Part shown: positions 50,681-60,549 of the stretch, piece by piece
Position numbering within the stretch: the stretch's first letter is position 1
How the letters are laid out: each line of letters begins with the position of its first letter
Source: Oceanobacillus halophilus
GTDB lineage: Bacteria; Bacillota; Bacilli; Bacillales; Amphibacillaceae
Assembly (NCBI RefSeq): GCF_003628505.1
Contig: NZ_RBZP01000013.1
Location: 24,664 to 88,663 of the forward strand
Direction: 5' to 3'
DNA: 64,000 bases
Notes under the pieces: generated by a model
What the model saw: the letters and a program-made list of their open reading frames with translations, nothing else
Database searches by the model: none
What the model was told of the DNA's origin: nothing
Position numbers and translations under genes: made by a program

Positions 50681-50852
50681 AATTTCTGCTATGCAGTTCT
50701 TCATTTATCTCATGCAGAATGGTTAGGCCTTCTGCGTTAATATAAGGAAGCACTTGGGATAAGGCTTGTTGATAATATGCTAATTCATCATTTTTCCACT
50801 TTGTTTTGCTCATCATAGAAAGTTCTGAGAAATCTCTTGGTGTTTCATCCAT
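50679..50852 (-). CDS. Small hypothetical protein (57 aa)
   Basis: A 57-aa acidic, probably helical protein: MDETPRDFSELSMMSKTKWK, then NDELAYYQQALSQVLPYINA, then a glutamate-rich end. I do not recognise it. The case for a real gene is a strong TGGAGGAA ribosome site at good spacing before ATG 50852, protein-like composition and a terminator at the stop codon. It lies in the mutY-sspE gap, where B. subtilis also has small genes (yfhR, yfhS); homology to them is not claimed. Confidence 0.75.
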   Translation of the reverse strand: MDETPRDFSELSMMSKTKWKNDELAYYQQALSQVLPYINAEGLTILHEINEELHSRN

Positions 50853-51012
50853 TGTTTATTCCTCCAGGTAAGAAGTACGTCACTAATAATTTGTGTGAAT
50901 TCTATAAAATATCTCTAGGGACTTCTTTCCATAGCTGTCAGATAAAACTTCAGAAATTCTTTGGATAATAATTCGAATCATGGACAGATTAAGTAGTGCG
51001 GAGGTGATATTG

Positions 51013-51183
51013 ATGGCTAAAAATCCTAAGAAAACTGCTTCAGGTACAAACGTTCAGCATGTAAAACAACAAAACCAACAAGCAGCGCAAGGACAAGGAC
51101 AATATGGCACAGAATTTGCTTCTGAGACAAATGCTCAGGAAGTAAGAAAACAAAATCAAAAATCACAGCAAAACAAAAAATAA
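51013..51183 (+). CDS. sspE: Gamma-type small acid-soluble spore protein
   Basis: A 56-aa glutamine/asparagine-rich protein (ASGTNVQHVKQQNQQAAQGQ, then FASETNAQEVRKQNQ): two copies of the gamma-SASP repeat with the germination-protease cleavage context TEFASE. It is an amino-acid reserve in the spore core, degraded at germination. It is shorter than the 84-aa B. subtilis protein. ATG 51013 is preceded by GGAGGTGAT; the longer frame from 50980 lies upstream of that site. It is expected to be expressed in the forespore. Confidence 0.92.
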   Translation: MAKNPKKTASGTNVQHVKQQNQQAAQGQGQYGTEFASETNAQEVRKQNQKSQQNKK

Positions 51184-51207
51184 ATTCTGTTTACATTGTT
51201 TTTGATG

Positions 51208-51244
51208 AAAAGAGCTTCCTATTATTTAGGAGGCTCTTTTTTTA
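51208..51244 (+). terminator. Terminator of sspE
   Basis: AAAAGAGCTTCCTA pairs with TAGGAGGCTCTTTT (one G-T and otherwise Watson-Crick pairs), followed by T residues. Confidence 0.88.
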
Positions 51245-51400
51245 CTGGGCGTTATACTTTATTCTTTCGTTTATAATCTATATAATAAATGAAGATAAAG
51301 AAGATAATTTTTCCAACATAAAGGTATATAGAAATGTTCTACATAGAAAACACCAATAATAGAAAAAGAATGCCTGATTTTTCTAAGAAAGGGAGATAAA

Positions 51401-51928
51401 ATGGTTGCTCCAAACGCAGGAACTAAAATACAAATTCAAAGTTATAAACATAACGGGCAACTACATAGAGTATGGCAAAATAGCTTAGTGTTAAAAGGGA
51501 CAGAAACGATTGTAATAGGAGCTAATGACAAAACACCGGTTTATGAAAGTGATGGGCGTACTTGGATTACTAGGGAACCTGCTATATGCTATTTTCATGC
51601 AAAGTATTGGTTTAATATAATAGGAATGATTCGTAATGATGGGATATACTATTATTGTAACATTAGTTCTCCATTCGTGTTCGATGACGAAGCACTAAAA
51701 TATATTGATTATGATTTAGATGTGAAAGTATATCCAGATATGACTTATGACCTCTTAGATGAAGATGAATATGAAGAACATAAAAACTTAATGAATTATC
51801 CATTAGTATTAGATCGTATTTTACACAAAAATTTGGATTATTTGTTAAGATGGATTCGTCAAAGAAAAGGTCCTTTTTCTCCAGACTTTGTAGATAATTG
51901 GTATGAGCGATTTTTAACCTATCGATGA
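51401..51928 (+). CDS. ygaC: DUF402 nucleoside di/triphosphate phosphatase-like (YgaC)
   Basis: A 175-aa DUF402 protein. Conserved acidic clusters of the family are visible: [31 protein letters not shown] and DEDEYEEH, which bind a metal. The staphylococcal relative hydrolyses nucleoside di- and triphosphates. GGGAGAT precedes ATG 51401. A strong terminator follows, and ygaD is next, as in B. subtilis. Confidence 0.9.
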   Translation: MVAPNAGTKIQIQSYKHNGQLHRVWQNSLVLKGTETIVIGANDKTPVYESDGRTWITREPAICYFHAKYWFNIIGMIRNDGIYYYCNISSPFVFDDEALKYIDYDLDVKVYPDMTYDLLDEDEYEEHKNLMNYPLVLDRILHKNLDYLLRWIRQRKGPFSPDFVDNWYERFLTYR

Positions 51929-51949
51929 GAAAGGTAAATGAATAAATAT

Positions 51950-51978
51950 CCTTGTTACAGCTGTAACAAGGTTTTTCT
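51950..51978 (+). terminator. Terminator between ygaC and ygaD
   Basis: CCTTGTTACAG and CTGTAACAAGG (51950-51971) form a perfect 22-base palindrome with no loop spacer, followed by five T residues. It ends 34 bp before the ygaD start. Confidence 0.85.
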
Positions 51979-52009
51979 ATTTAAATATCAACAAAAAGGA
52001 AGTTTTAAT

Positions 52010-53782
52010 ATGGGGCCAGTTAGGCAGTATATGGATTATGTAAGACCATACAAGTGGAAAATATTTTGGACAATCATTGTTGGAATTATTAAATTTGGAA
52101 TTCCATTGTTATTGCCATTGATTTTAAAATATGTGCTGGATGACATTATATATCCAGAAAACATGACGAACGCAGAAAAGCTAACAGAACTAGCTTGGAT
52201 AATGGGAGTAGCTTTCGTTGTATTCCTTGTATTAAGACCGCCAATTGAGTATATTCGACAATATTTAGCGCAATGGGTTGGAAACAGAATTCTATATGAT
52301 ATAAGGGATAAACTGTTTGATCACATTCAAAAATTAAGTTTGAAGTACTATTCACAGACAAAAACCGGGGAAATTATTTCCCGGGTGATAAATGATGTCG
52401 AACAAACAAAGAATTTCGTCATGACTGGTTTAATGAATGTCTGGTTGGATTTAATTACGATAATTATTGCAATCGGTATTATGCTAACCATGGATATTGG
52501 AATGACGATTGTATCCATCATTCTTTTCCCTTTATTTGGTTTCTCGATAAAATATTTTTATGGGAAATTACGTCGATTAACGAGAGAAAGATCCCAAGCG
52601 TTAGCAGAGGTACAAGGTCATCTGCATGAAAGAGTACAGGGGATACCGGTAACGAGAAGTTTTGCTTTGGAAGATTATGAACAGGAACAATTTGGGGACC
52701 GAAATAATGAGTTTTTAAATCGTGCCATGAAACATGTGGACTGGAATGCTAAGACTTTTGCCGTGACGAACACGATAACAGATTTGGCCCCTTTATTAGT
52801 GGTAGCCTTTGGTGGGTATCAAGTGATAAGCGAAAACATTAGTATTGGTACTTTAGTTGCTTTTGTCGGTTATATGGAAAGAGTGTATAGTCCGTTACGA
52901 AGATTAATTAATTCCTCAACAACGTTGGTGCAGGCGATTGCATCTATAGACCGTGTGATGGAATTTATGAATGAAAAATACGATATCAAGGATAAACAAA
53001 ATGCCAAAGAACTTGGGCGAGTAGAAGGAGCTATTGATATTGAAAATGTTTCTTTTCGTTATGACGAAGAGGATAATCAAGTATTAAACGGAATTAATTT
53101 AAACGTGAAAAAAGGGGAAACCATCGCATTTGTCGGAATGAGTGGTGGAGGAAAATCGACGATTGTTAGCCTGATTCCGCGCTTTTATGATGTAACAGAG
53201 GGTTCGATTAAAGTAGATGGAACCGATATACGTGACGTGAAAGCACGTTCCTTGAGAAATAATATAGGAATGGTTCTGCAAGATAATATCTTATTTAGTG
53301 AATCCATTGCTGTAAATATTCGAATGGGGAACCCGGATGCAACGGATGAAGAAGTGATTGCTGCGGCAAAAGCGGCAAACGCTCATGAGTTTATCGAGGG
53401 TCTCCCATATGGCTATGATACATTAGTAGGGGAACGAGGAGTGAAATTATCTGGAGGTCAAAAACAGCGTATCGCTATAGCGCGTGTTTTTCTAAAAAAT
53501 CCTCCTATCTTAATTTTCGATGAAGCAACATCTGCTTTGGATTTGGAAAGTGAACATCTTATTCAGGAAACGATGGAAAAATTAGCTTCAGACAGAACAA
53601 CCTTTATCGTTGCTCATCGGCTAGCAACAATTACGCACGCTGATCGAATTGTAGTGATTGAGAGTGGTGAAATTACCGAAGTTGGTTCTCATGATGAATT
53701 GATGCAGAAACAAGGCAGCTACTATAATTTATATCAAGTACAAAATTTAGACAGTGATAAGCAACTAATGAAAAATAAATAA
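52010..53782 (+). CDS. ygaD: ABC exporter, fused membrane and ATPase domains (YgaD)
   Basis: A 590-aa half-size exporter. The N-terminal six-helix transmembrane domain (about residues 10-310) is followed by an ATPase domain with Walker A GMSGGGKST, signature LSGGQKQRIAIARV, Walker B ILIFDEAT and H-loop AHRLATI. It resembles lipid or multidrug exporters of the MsbA/Sav1866 type; the cargo is unknown. ATG 52010 is chosen because AAAGGAAG precedes it; the longer frame to 51938 reads through the terminator palindrome. Confidence 0.93.
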   Translation: MGPVRQYMDYVRPYKWKIFWTIIVGIIKFGIPLLLPLILKYVLDDIIYPENMTNAEKLTELAWIMGVAFVVFLVLRPPIEYIRQYLAQWVGNRILYDIRDKLFDHIQKLSLKYYSQTKTGEIISRVINDVEQTKNFVMTGLMNVWLDLITIIIAIGIMLTMDIGMTIVSIILFPLFGFSIKYFYGKLRRLTRERSQALAEVQGHLHERVQGIPVTRSFALEDYEQEQFGDRNNEFLNRAMKHVDWNAKTFAVTNTITDLAPLLVVAFGGYQVISENISIGTLVAFVGYMERVYSPLRRLINSSTTLVQAIASIDRVMEFMNEKYDIKDKQNAKELGRVEGAIDIENVSFRYDEEDNQVLNGINLNVKKGETIAFVGMSGGGKSTIVSLIPRFYDVTEGSIKVDGTDIRDVKARSLRNNIGMVLQDNILFSESIAVNIRMGNPDATDEEVIAAAKAANAHEFIEGLPYGYDTLVGERGVKLSGGQKQRIAIARVFLKNPPILIFDEATSALDLESEHLIQETMEKLASDRTTFIVAHRLATITHADRIVVIESGEITEVGSHDELMQKQGSYYNLYQVQNLDSDKQLMKNK

Positions 53783-53788
53783 GGATAT

Positions 53789-53823
53789 AACTCCTCCGTT
53801 AAGGTAGTGGGGGAGTTTTTTTG
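53789..53823 (+). terminator. Terminator of ygaD
   Basis: ACTCCTCC pairs with GGGGGAGT (one G-T pair), followed by seven T residues. Confidence 0.82.
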
Positions 53824-53928
53824 CTTGTGTATTGGGGCCCGACATGGTGTGTAGCGGTCGAGGGATGCGACTTTACTTTACAATTGAACTAAAGCTTTTG
53901 ATAATAATAATTAACTGATCAAACTCTA

Positions 53929-53968
53929 AAAGAAAAATTGGTATAAGGATTTTTCATCCTTACACCAA
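53929..53968 (-). terminator. Terminator of gsaB
   Basis: TTGGTATAAGGAT pairs with ATCCTTACACCAA (one mismatch). On the minus strand it is followed by ATTTTTCTTTT. It lies about 90 bp after the gsaB stop. Confidence 0.8.
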
Positions 53969-54056
53969 TTCAGTGTGAGAAATAGGATTATTTTAAAGTA
54001 TTAGCCTTTTCCTTTTTAATGGAAATTTTATAAGAACGAAGCCTATCTAAAAAAGA

Positions 54057-55346
54057 TTACGCCATTTTAGCAAATGCTTTACCTGCTGCTTCGATTGTCT
54101 GATCGATATCTTCTTCAGTATGTTCCGTTGTTAAGAACCATGCTTCATATTTAGATGGGGCAAGATTTATTCCTTCATTCAACATTAGTTTAAAGAAACG
54201 ACCGAATGCTTCGCCGTCACTAGCTTCAGCTTCTGCATAGTTTGTTACTTTATTTACTCCAAAATAAACCGTTAATGCACCGCGCAGACGATTAACACAA
54301 ATGTTAGTACCGAATTCATCTGCTTTAGCAAGAATACCTTTTTCTAAGCGTGCGCCTAATTCTTCTAATTTTTCATAGACGCCTTCTTGTCCTAATACTT
54401 CCAGACAAGCAATTCCAGAAGCCATGGATGCAGGATTCCCGGACATGGTACCTGCTTGATAGGCTGGTCCAAGTGGTGCTACTTGTTCCATAATGTCTTT
54501 TCTACCCCCGTAAGCACCGATAGGAAGTCCTCCGCCAATGATTTTACCCATTGCTGTCATATCCGGTTCTACTCCATATAATTGTTGGGCACTTCCGTAG
54601 GTGAAACGAAAAGCAGTAATAACTTCATCATAGATAACTAGTGCGCCAGCTTCGTGAGCGAGGTCATTTACGCTTTGCAGGAATCCTTCGTGTGGTTCTA
54701 CAATTCCGAAGTTCCCTACGATTGGTTCAACCATAACTGCTGCAATATCGTCTCCCCATTTATCGAGTGCTTCTTTCATCGCATCCAAATCATTAAATGG
54801 AACGGTGATAACATCTTCTGCAGTTGTTTTAGGAACACCAGCTGAATCTGGCGTACCTAATGTGGAGGGACCTGATCCTGCTTCAACCAACACTGCATCG
54901 AAGTGTCCGTGATAGCATCCAGCGAATTTCATGATTTTCGTACGCCCTGTGTAAGCGCGAGCTACACGAATTGTTGTCATAACAGCTTCTGTACCAGAGT
55001 TATTAAAACGTACTTTTTCTAAAGATGGGATAGCTTCTTTTAACATTTTGGCAAATTGATTCTCTAAACGTGTTGGTGTGCCAAAAAGAACTCCGGTATT
55101 TGCTGCATTTGTGATTGCTTTTGCAATGTGTGGATGGGCGTGTCCTGTGATAATTGGACCGTAAGCCGCTAAATAATCGATGTACTTATTGCCGTCAACG
55201 TCGTAGAAGTGTGCACCTTCTCCACGTTCCATGTAAACAGGTGCACCACCACCTACTGCTTTATATGCACGAGAAGGCGAATTAACACCGCCAACAATAT
55301 GCTCGAGTGCTTCTTTATGTAGTTCTTCTGATTTTGCGAAATTCAT
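54057..55346 (-). CDS. gsaB: Glutamate-1-semialdehyde 2,1-aminomutase
   Basis: A 429-aa PLP enzyme that makes 5-aminolevulinate for haem. The PLP lysine is K268 in [18 protein letters not shown], with the opening [16 protein letters not shown] typical of GSA aminomutases. Its place after ygaD and before ygaF matches the B. subtilis second copy (gsaB) rather than hemL in the hem operon. GGAGGAATAATGAA precedes ATG 55346. Confidence 0.93.
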   Translation of the reverse strand: MNFAKSEELHKEALEHIVGGVNSPSRAYKAVGGGAPVYMERGEGAHFYDVDGNKYIDYLAAYGPIITGHAHPHIAKAITNAANTGVLFGTPTRLENQFAKMLKEAIPSLEKVRFNNSGTEAVMTTIRVARAYTGRTKIMKFAGCYHGHFDAVLVEAGSGPSTLGTPDSAGVPKTTAEDVITVPFNDLDAMKEALDKWGDDIAAVMVEPIVGNFGIVEPHEGFLQSVNDLAHEAGALVIYDEVITAFRFTYGSAQQLYGVEPDMTAMGKIIGGGLPIGAYGGRKDIMEQVAPLGPAYQAGTMSGNPASMASGIACLEVLGQEGVYEKLEELGARLEKGILAKADEFGTNICVNRLRGALTVYFGVNKVTNYAEAEASDGEAFGRFFKLMLNEGINLAPSKYEAWFLTTEHTEEDIDQTIEAAGKAFAKMA

Positions 55347-55438
55347 TTCATTATTCCTCCTTAAAAGGTATCCATTCTTAACTATATCAAAAATAGCTCA
55401 GTTATAGGTAATAGTCTATTTTAAGTAATAGTTGTTAT

Positions 55439-55884
55439 GGTGTCTTTTATTGTTTATGTCGCATTGTGTATAGAGTCCTAATATCCTTAATTCAAAATAC
55501 TGCTCTGTCTCCGCTACGGAAATACACTACGCGCACCTTAGGGGAGCTGGTGAGCCTCCTTCGTGCTGAAGAGCGTGTGCGCCTGCGTCTACTAGAATTG
55601 CTTCGAAGTAGGCTTCCTCGGCGCAAGGGAACAGTGAAGCCTATTCGAGTAGTTCCCTCACTACGCAGTCTCACCGATGCTCTTCTTCCCGCAGGAAAAG
55701 AGGCCTAGATGAGACCCCGGAGTGCGATAGCACGAGGAGGCTCATCAGCCGCCCGCAGAAAGCGACTGCCCGGAGCGGAAATCAACAAAATGCACCTTAT
55801 TTCATATTTATTCTTAATTAAATAAATCAACAATTTCCATCAACACTGAAAATTACAATCAACAAAATTTCAAGGGAAAAAGCC
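55439..55884 (+). repeat. MITE-like element, long copy (about 446 bp)
   Basis: The left end is decayed (GGTGTCTTTT), followed by GTATAGAGTCCTAATATCC; the right end is about GGGAAAAAGCCC. It has the full GC-rich core: TCCGCTACGGAAATACACTA, GCGCACCTTAGGGGAGCTGG, GTCTCACCGATGCTCTTCTT, GGAGGCTCATCAGCCGCCCG and GACTGCCCGGAGCGG, then ATTTATTCTTAATTAAATAA. Open frames within it are not genes. Confidence 0.8.
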
Positions 55885-55983
55885 CAGTCAATCAATGCTC
55901 TAAAATGAAAATTATAAATTAGACAAGCTAAGGTGTTACTGAGCATATACATGATTATAGAGAAAGAAAAAGGGGCAATCATC

Positions 55984-56421
55984 ATGTTTCTTATTCCATG
56001 GGTTATTTTTATTTTAATCATTGCAGTACTAGTGACTAGTATCTTCGAGTTTATTAAAGGGAAAAAACTTCATGTTCAATTTGAAATGAGAGATAGTCGA
56101 TTTTCAAGTGAGTTATTCATGACATTGTTAGTAATATATATTATTGTGATTATTGGATTTGGTTTAATCTACTTTATTCTATCGTTTCAAGGCATCATCT
56201 TGGTAGAATATGGCGAATTGCGGCAGACTAGTATTATCGGATCTATCATTCATTCTATTTATTTTAGTGGGGTAACCTTACTCACGATTGGATATGGAGA
56301 TATTACTCCAATCGGGATAGGTCGGTTGATTGCGGTGTTAGAGGCCTTGATTGGTTATGTTTTACCTACTGCTTTTGTGATGAAATTATTTCAAACACGA
56401 GAGCGAGGAAGAGATAAATGA
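55984..56421 (+). CDS. Two-helix potassium channel
   Basis: A 145-aa protein with an N-terminal signal-anchor-like helix, a second helix near residue 45, a pore loop with the selectivity filter TIGYGD, and a last helix. It has no cytosolic RCK domain. It is a simple K+ channel of the ion_trans_2 (Pfam) type. ATG 55984 is preferred because AAAGGGGC is then correctly spaced. It follows a MITE copy and precedes ygaF. Confidence 0.88.
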   Translation: MFLIPWVIFILIIAVLVTSIFEFIKGKKLHVQFEMRDSRFSSELFMTLLVIYIIVIIGFGLIYFILSFQGIILVEYGELRQTSIIGSIIHSIYFSGVTLLTIGYGDITPIGIGRLIAVLEALIGYVLPTAFVMKLFQTRERGRDK

Positions 56422-56476
56422 ATCCCACCTGGCGATATGATATAGTGTTGTTATATAAGATTTGGGAGGGATTTTT

Positions 56477-56947
56477 GTGACAGTAGAAGTAGGACAAGAA
56501 GTGAAAGATTTTACGTTACCTAATCAGGGCGGTGAAAATGTGAGCCTATCTGATTTTCGTGGGAAGCATGTAGTCCTTTATTTTTATCCAAAAGATATGA
56601 CCCCAGGATGTACAACAGAAGCATGTGATTTTCGTGATAACCATGAGAACTTCGGGGAATTGGATGCTGTGATAGTAGGGATTAGCCCAGATCCAGTAGA
56701 AAGACATCAGAAGTTTATCGATAAACATGATCTGCCATTTTTGCTACTTGCAGATGAAGACCATCAAGTAGCTGAAGACTTTGATGTTTGGAAGTTGAAA
56801 AAGAATTTTGGCAAAGAGTATTATGGTATTGAACGCTCCACTTTCATTATTGATAAAGAAGGAGTACTTCAAAAAGAATATCGCAAAGTAAAAGTCCAAG
56901 GCCATGTGGAACAAGCGTTGGAATTTATAAGAGAGAATTTAAAGTAA
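56477..56947 (+). CDS. ygaF: Thiol peroxidase of the Bcp/PrxQ type
   Basis: A 156-aa peroxiredoxin that reduces hydrogen peroxide and organic peroxides. The peroxidatic cysteine is C45 in TPGCTTEAC and the resolving cysteine is C50 in the same helix, the Bcp pattern. GTG 56477 is chosen because GGGAGGG lies seven bases upstream; the TTG at 56462 is inside that site. It lies in the same neighbourhood as perR, as in B. subtilis (ygaF). Confidence 0.93.
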   Translation: MTVEVGQEVKDFTLPNQGGENVSLSDFRGKHVVLYFYPKDMTPGCTTEACDFRDNHENFGELDAVIVGISPDPVERHQKFIDKHDLPFLLLADEDHQVAEDFDVWKLKKNFGKEYYGIERSTFIIDKEGVLQKEYRKVKVQGHVEQALEFIRENLK

Positions 56948-56968
56948 CTGTATCAACATGATCTATAG

Positions 56969-57001
56969 GAACACAAAGGGACATCCCTTTGTGTTCTTTT
57001 C
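56969..57001 (+). terminator. Terminator of ygaF
   Basis: GAACACAAAGGG (56969-56980) pairs perfectly with CCCTTTGTGTTC (56985-56996), followed by TTTTC. Confidence 0.92.
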
Positions 57002-57233
57002 GTGTAGAGTGTTAGAACTATTTTATTCATTTATTACGACTTCTGGGTTCCTGGTACTTTTAAATAATTAATAATTGTCATATAATAGTAGATATTTAAA
57101 CTATAAGTAATTATTAAATACTATGATACAATGAAAAGGGGATAGAGAAGGTGTGTAAAGGTAGCACCCTTATCTAGGTGTACCCATGCATATGCATCTT
57201 TTCTGCAAATTTTTATGGGGAAGGTTGGTACAA

Positions 57234-58736
57234 ATGGGCAACAAAGACACGAATACAGATGTTATTTTAATTGGTGCCGGCATCATGAGTGCGACACTAG
57301 GAACATTGTTGAAAGAATTAGTACCTGATATGAATATTAAAGTTTTTGAAAAACTTGACAAAGCCGGAGAGGAAAGCTCAAATGAATGGAATAATGCGGG
57401 AACGGGGCATTCTGCACTTTGTGAGCTAAACTACACAGTTGAAAAACCAGATGGAACATTAGATATTAGTAAAGCAATAAAAATTAACGAGCAATTTCAG
57501 GTTTCCAAACAATTTTGGTCTTATCTTGTAAACAGAAATCTGATACAAAATCCACCAGATTTCATCATGCCATTACCACATATGAGTCTAGTTCATGGAG
57601 AACAGAATGTGAAATTTTTAAAGAAACGTTTTGAAGCGTTATCACAAAATCCGTTATTCGAAGGAATGGAATATTCAGAGGCTCCAGAAAAACTGAAGGA
57701 ATGGCTTCCGGTTGTAATGGAAAACCGTTCCAGTGATGAAGCCATAGCAGCAACTAAAATTGATTCAGGAACGGATGTTAATTTTGGAGCGCTAACACGC
57801 AAGTTATTTGAGCACTTAGAAAGTCAAAATGTTGCAATAAACTATAAGCATGATGTAAAGGATATTGAACGTATTAGTGATGGGAATTGGGAAGTAACTG
57901 TTCGTGATAATAAAAATGGCAAAATCGAATGTCATACAGCGAAATTCGTCTTTATCGGAGCTGGTGGAGGAAGTTTGCATTTATTGCAAAAGTCCGGTAT
58001 CCCTGAGGGCGAGCATATCGGCGGATTCCCTGTAAGCGGATTATTTATGGTTTGTAATAACCCAGATATTATAGCTCAACACGAAGCAAAAGTGTACGGA
58101 AAGGCTAAAGTTGGTGCTCCGCCGATGTCTGTACCGCATCTAGATACAAGGTATATTGACAATAAAAAGTCATTGTTATTTGGGCCGTTTGCTGGCTTCT
58201 CACCGAAGTTTTTAAAAACGGGATCGATGCTTGATTTAGTTACCTCTGTGAGAGCAGATAACCTTTTAACGATGCTTGCTGCGGGAGTAAAAGAGATTTC
58301 CTTAACAAAATACTTAATACAGCAAGTGATGTTATCAAAAGAACAGCGTATGGAAGAGTTGCGGGAATTTATACCGAATGCTAAAAGTGGGGATTGGGAC
58401 TTACTAGTAGCAGGACAACGAGTGCAGGTTATCAAAGATACAGAAGCTGGCGGGAAAGGAACCCTTCAATTTGGTACAGAAGTTATTACTTCTGAGGATG
58501 GGTCTATTTCGGCATTGTTAGGCGCCTCTCCAGGTGCATCCACTGCTGTACAGGTCATGCTTGAATTATTAAGTAAATGCTTCCCGGAACAAATAAAAGA
58601 GTGGGAACCGAAAATCAAAGAAATGATTCCTTCCTACGGCTTATCCTTAATGGAGAATCCAGAACTGTTGAAAGAAGTGAATGCAACCACTTCACAGACT
58701 CTTGGATTGAACAGTAAGGAACCGGTCTTAAGTTAG
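57234..58736 (+). CDS. mqo: Malate:quinone oxidoreductase
   Basis: A 500-aa FAD enzyme that oxidises malate to oxaloacetate and passes electrons to the quinone pool at the membrane. The FAD motif [10 protein letters not shown] (near residue 14) and the family pieces [19 protein letters not shown] and GGFPVSGLF are diagnostic. ATG 57234 is preferred over 57186; a GGGGAAGG site lies upstream. The 180 bp before it contain a small AAGGTG/CACCCTT hairpin of unknown meaning. It is not part of the B. subtilis order I recall. Confidence 0.95.
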   Translation: MGNKDTNTDVILIGAGIMSATLGTLLKELVPDMNIKVFEKLDKAGEESSNEWNNAGTGHSALCELNYTVEKPDGTLDISKAIKINEQFQVSKQFWSYLVNRNLIQNPPDFIMPLPHMSLVHGEQNVKFLKKRFEALSQNPLFEGMEYSEAPEKLKEWLPVVMENRSSDEAIAATKIDSGTDVNFGALTRKLFEHLESQNVAINYKHDVKDIERISDGNWEVTVRDNKNGKIECHTAKFVFIGAGGGSLHLLQKSGIPEGEHIGGFPVSGLFMVCNNPDIIAQHEAKVYGKAKVGAPPMSVPHLDTRYIDNKKSLLFGPFAGFSPKFLKTGSMLDLVTSVRADNLLTMLAAGVKEISLTKYLIQQVMLSKEQRMEELREFIPNAKSGDWDLLVAGQRVQVIKDTEAGGKGTLQFGTEVITSEDGSISALLGASPGASTAVQVMLELLSKCFPEQIKEWEPKIKEMIPSYGLSLMENPELLKEVNATTSQTLGLNSKEPVLS

Positions 58737-58763
58737 TTTATATAAAGTTACTGATATAAAGAG

Positions 58764-58798
58764 AGAACCTTCATAATGACTATGGAAGGTTCTTTTTA
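58764..58798 (+). terminator. Terminator of mqo
   Basis: AGAACCTTC (58764-58772) pairs with GAAGGTTCT (58784-58792), followed by T residues. Confidence 0.88.
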
Positions 58799-58881
58799 TA
58801 TATAAATAGTAATATACAACCTCTACTGAGAATAGGATGTAGTACAAAGTCTATTACATCTATATTAAAAGAGGTGTACGT

Positions 58882-59532
58882 ATGGAAAATATTAACTCTA
58901 CGAATCTTGTAAAGGATAGGAGACTATATTTAATTTGGAAGAGGATAATAGATATCTTGGTTAGCTCTTTTTTACTTGTATTCTTTTGTCCCTTATTCTT
59001 ATTTATCTGTTATCGAATTTACAAAAAAGAAGGTGGACCCATTTTTTATAGAGAAGTAAGGGTGGGAAAAAATCAGCGTAATTTTATCATGTACAGCTTC
59101 CGTATGATGACGAACCCCTCTAGAATTATCTGGGCATTGCCACCATATCCTATTTCTGAGAAATGGAAGGAAGGAGTGCCGGATGAATTTTCTTTTCAAA
59201 ACGATAAGCAATGCACCATGACTCCGACGGGCATTTGGCTGAAAAAATACAACCTTCAACTTTTACCGAGATTATGGAATGTGTTAAAAGGAGACATAAG
59301 TCTCGTCGGTCCCATGCCTGAAAAGAAAGAAATCGTTGACTGTTATAATGATTGGCAACAGAAACGACTAATGGTTAAACCAGGATTAACCGGATATGCA
59401 AGAATTACTAGAGGAGATAATATGAAATATACGGAAAGAATTCATTACGATCTTTTCTATATTCAGAATCGCTCACTAAAAATGGATTTGAAAATACTTT
59501 GGAGTACGATAAAAGGAGATGCTCTAAGTTAA
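58882..59532 (+). CDS. Bacterial sugar transferase (polyprenyl-phosphate glycosylphosphotransferase)
   Basis: A 216-aa initiating sugar-phosphate transferase of the WcaJ/WbaP catalytic type: one membrane hairpin helix (residues 21-45), then GPIFYREVRVGKNQ, LLPRLWNVLKGDISLVGPMP, KPGLTGYARITRGD and YIQNRSLKMDLKI. It attaches a hexose- or sugar-1-phosphate to undecaprenyl phosphate to begin a surface glycan. No other glycan gene is nearby, so it is an orphan here. AGAGGTG precedes ATG 58882. Confidence 0.9.
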   Translation: MENINSTNLVKDRRLYLIWKRIIDILVSSFLLVFFCPLFLFICYRIYKKEGGPIFYREVRVGKNQRNFIMYSFRMMTNPSRIIWALPPYPISEKWKEGVPDEFSFQNDKQCTMTPTGIWLKKYNLQLLPRLWNVLKGDISLVGPMPEKKEIVDCYNDWQQKRLMVKPGLTGYARITRGDNMKYTERIHYDLFYIQNRSLKMDLKILWSTIKGDALS

Positions 59533-59598
59533 ATACTCCCAATCTTAATAGTTTTCAGGTAAAATAAGAGGAAATTGAAGAAAATGGGGGATGAGCAA

Positions 59599-60546
59599 AT
59601 GATTGTCTTTTCCGCGAAAATATCAGAAAAACACCAAAATAGATTGAAAACTAATTTTCCAGAACAGAAATTTGTATTTTGTAAAAATAGCGAAGAAGCA
59701 AAAAACTATGTAAAAGATGCAGTTATTTATGTTACCTTTGGATCGGACATAAATGAATCATTCCTGAAAGAGGCAAAAAGGCTTAAATGGATTCAAGTAT
59801 TATCTGCTGGTGTAGATGAACTTCCTTTTGAAATCCTACAGGAAAAAGATATTATACTGACCAATGTTCGAGGAATTCATGCGATTCAAATGGCAGAGTA
59901 TGCTATTTCTATGCTAATGCAAGTGTACAGACAAGGAAAGAAAATCATCAAGAATGAAGAAAACCAGATATGGGATAAATCTGTAAGAATAAATGAAATA
60001 ACAGGTAAAACAATGGTTGTTGCAGGAACTGGTGCCATTGGAAGTGAAGTGGCAAGACTAGGAAAAGCTTTTCGGATGCATACGATTGGAATTTCAAAAA
60101 GTGGCAGACAAGTCGAATTTTTTGATGAGAATTATAATATAGATGAATTAAATAATGTTCTATCTAATGCTGATTTTGTCATATCCGTTTTACCAAGTAC
60201 ACCAGAAACGCAAAATTATTTTACATTAGAGCAATTTAGAGCAATGGCTAATCATGCTGTATTCTTAAATATGGGAAGAGGAAATGCAGTAGTGGAAGAA
60301 GATTTATTAACAGCAGTCCAGCAAAAAGAAATTGCGCATGCCGTCTTAGATGTAGTTAAAGAGGAACCGTTACCCAAAAATCATCCATTTTGGACAGAGG
60401 AAAACATAACAATTACCCCACATATCTCAGGTTTATCACCAAGCTACATGAAACGTGCACTGAAAATTTTTGAGGATAATTTAAACATCGATATAACAAG
60501 GAATGATAATTATATTAATCTTATTAATTTAAGCAGGGGGTATTAG
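59599..60546 (+). CDS. D-isomer-specific 2-hydroxyacid dehydrogenase
   Basis: A 315-aa dehydrogenase. The NAD motif is VAGTGAIGSEVARL (near residue 140), the substrate-binding arginine is in NMGRGNAVVEEDL, and the catalytic histidine is in ITPHISG. It reduces a 2-oxo acid to the D-hydroxy acid, or the reverse; the substrate is unknown. ATG 59599 is preferred because GGGGGATG is correctly spaced; upstream in-frame starts at 59575 and 59584 remain possible. The ATR gene begins 3 bp after its stop. Confidence 0.88.
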   Translation: MIVFSAKISEKHQNRLKTNFPEQKFVFCKNSEEAKNYVKDAVIYVTFGSDINESFLKEAKRLKWIQVLSAGVDELPFEILQEKDIILTNVRGIHAIQMAEYAISMLMQVYRQGKKIIKNEENQIWDKSVRINEITGKTMVVAGTGAIGSEVARLGKAFRMHTIGISKSGRQVEFFDENYNIDELNNVLSNADFVISVLPSTPETQNYFTLEQFRAMANHAVFLNMGRGNAVVEEDLLTAVQQKEIAHAVLDVVKEEPLPKNHPFWTEENITITPHISGLSPSYMKRALKIFEDNLNIDITRNDNYINLINLSRGY

Positions 60547-60549
60547 ATT

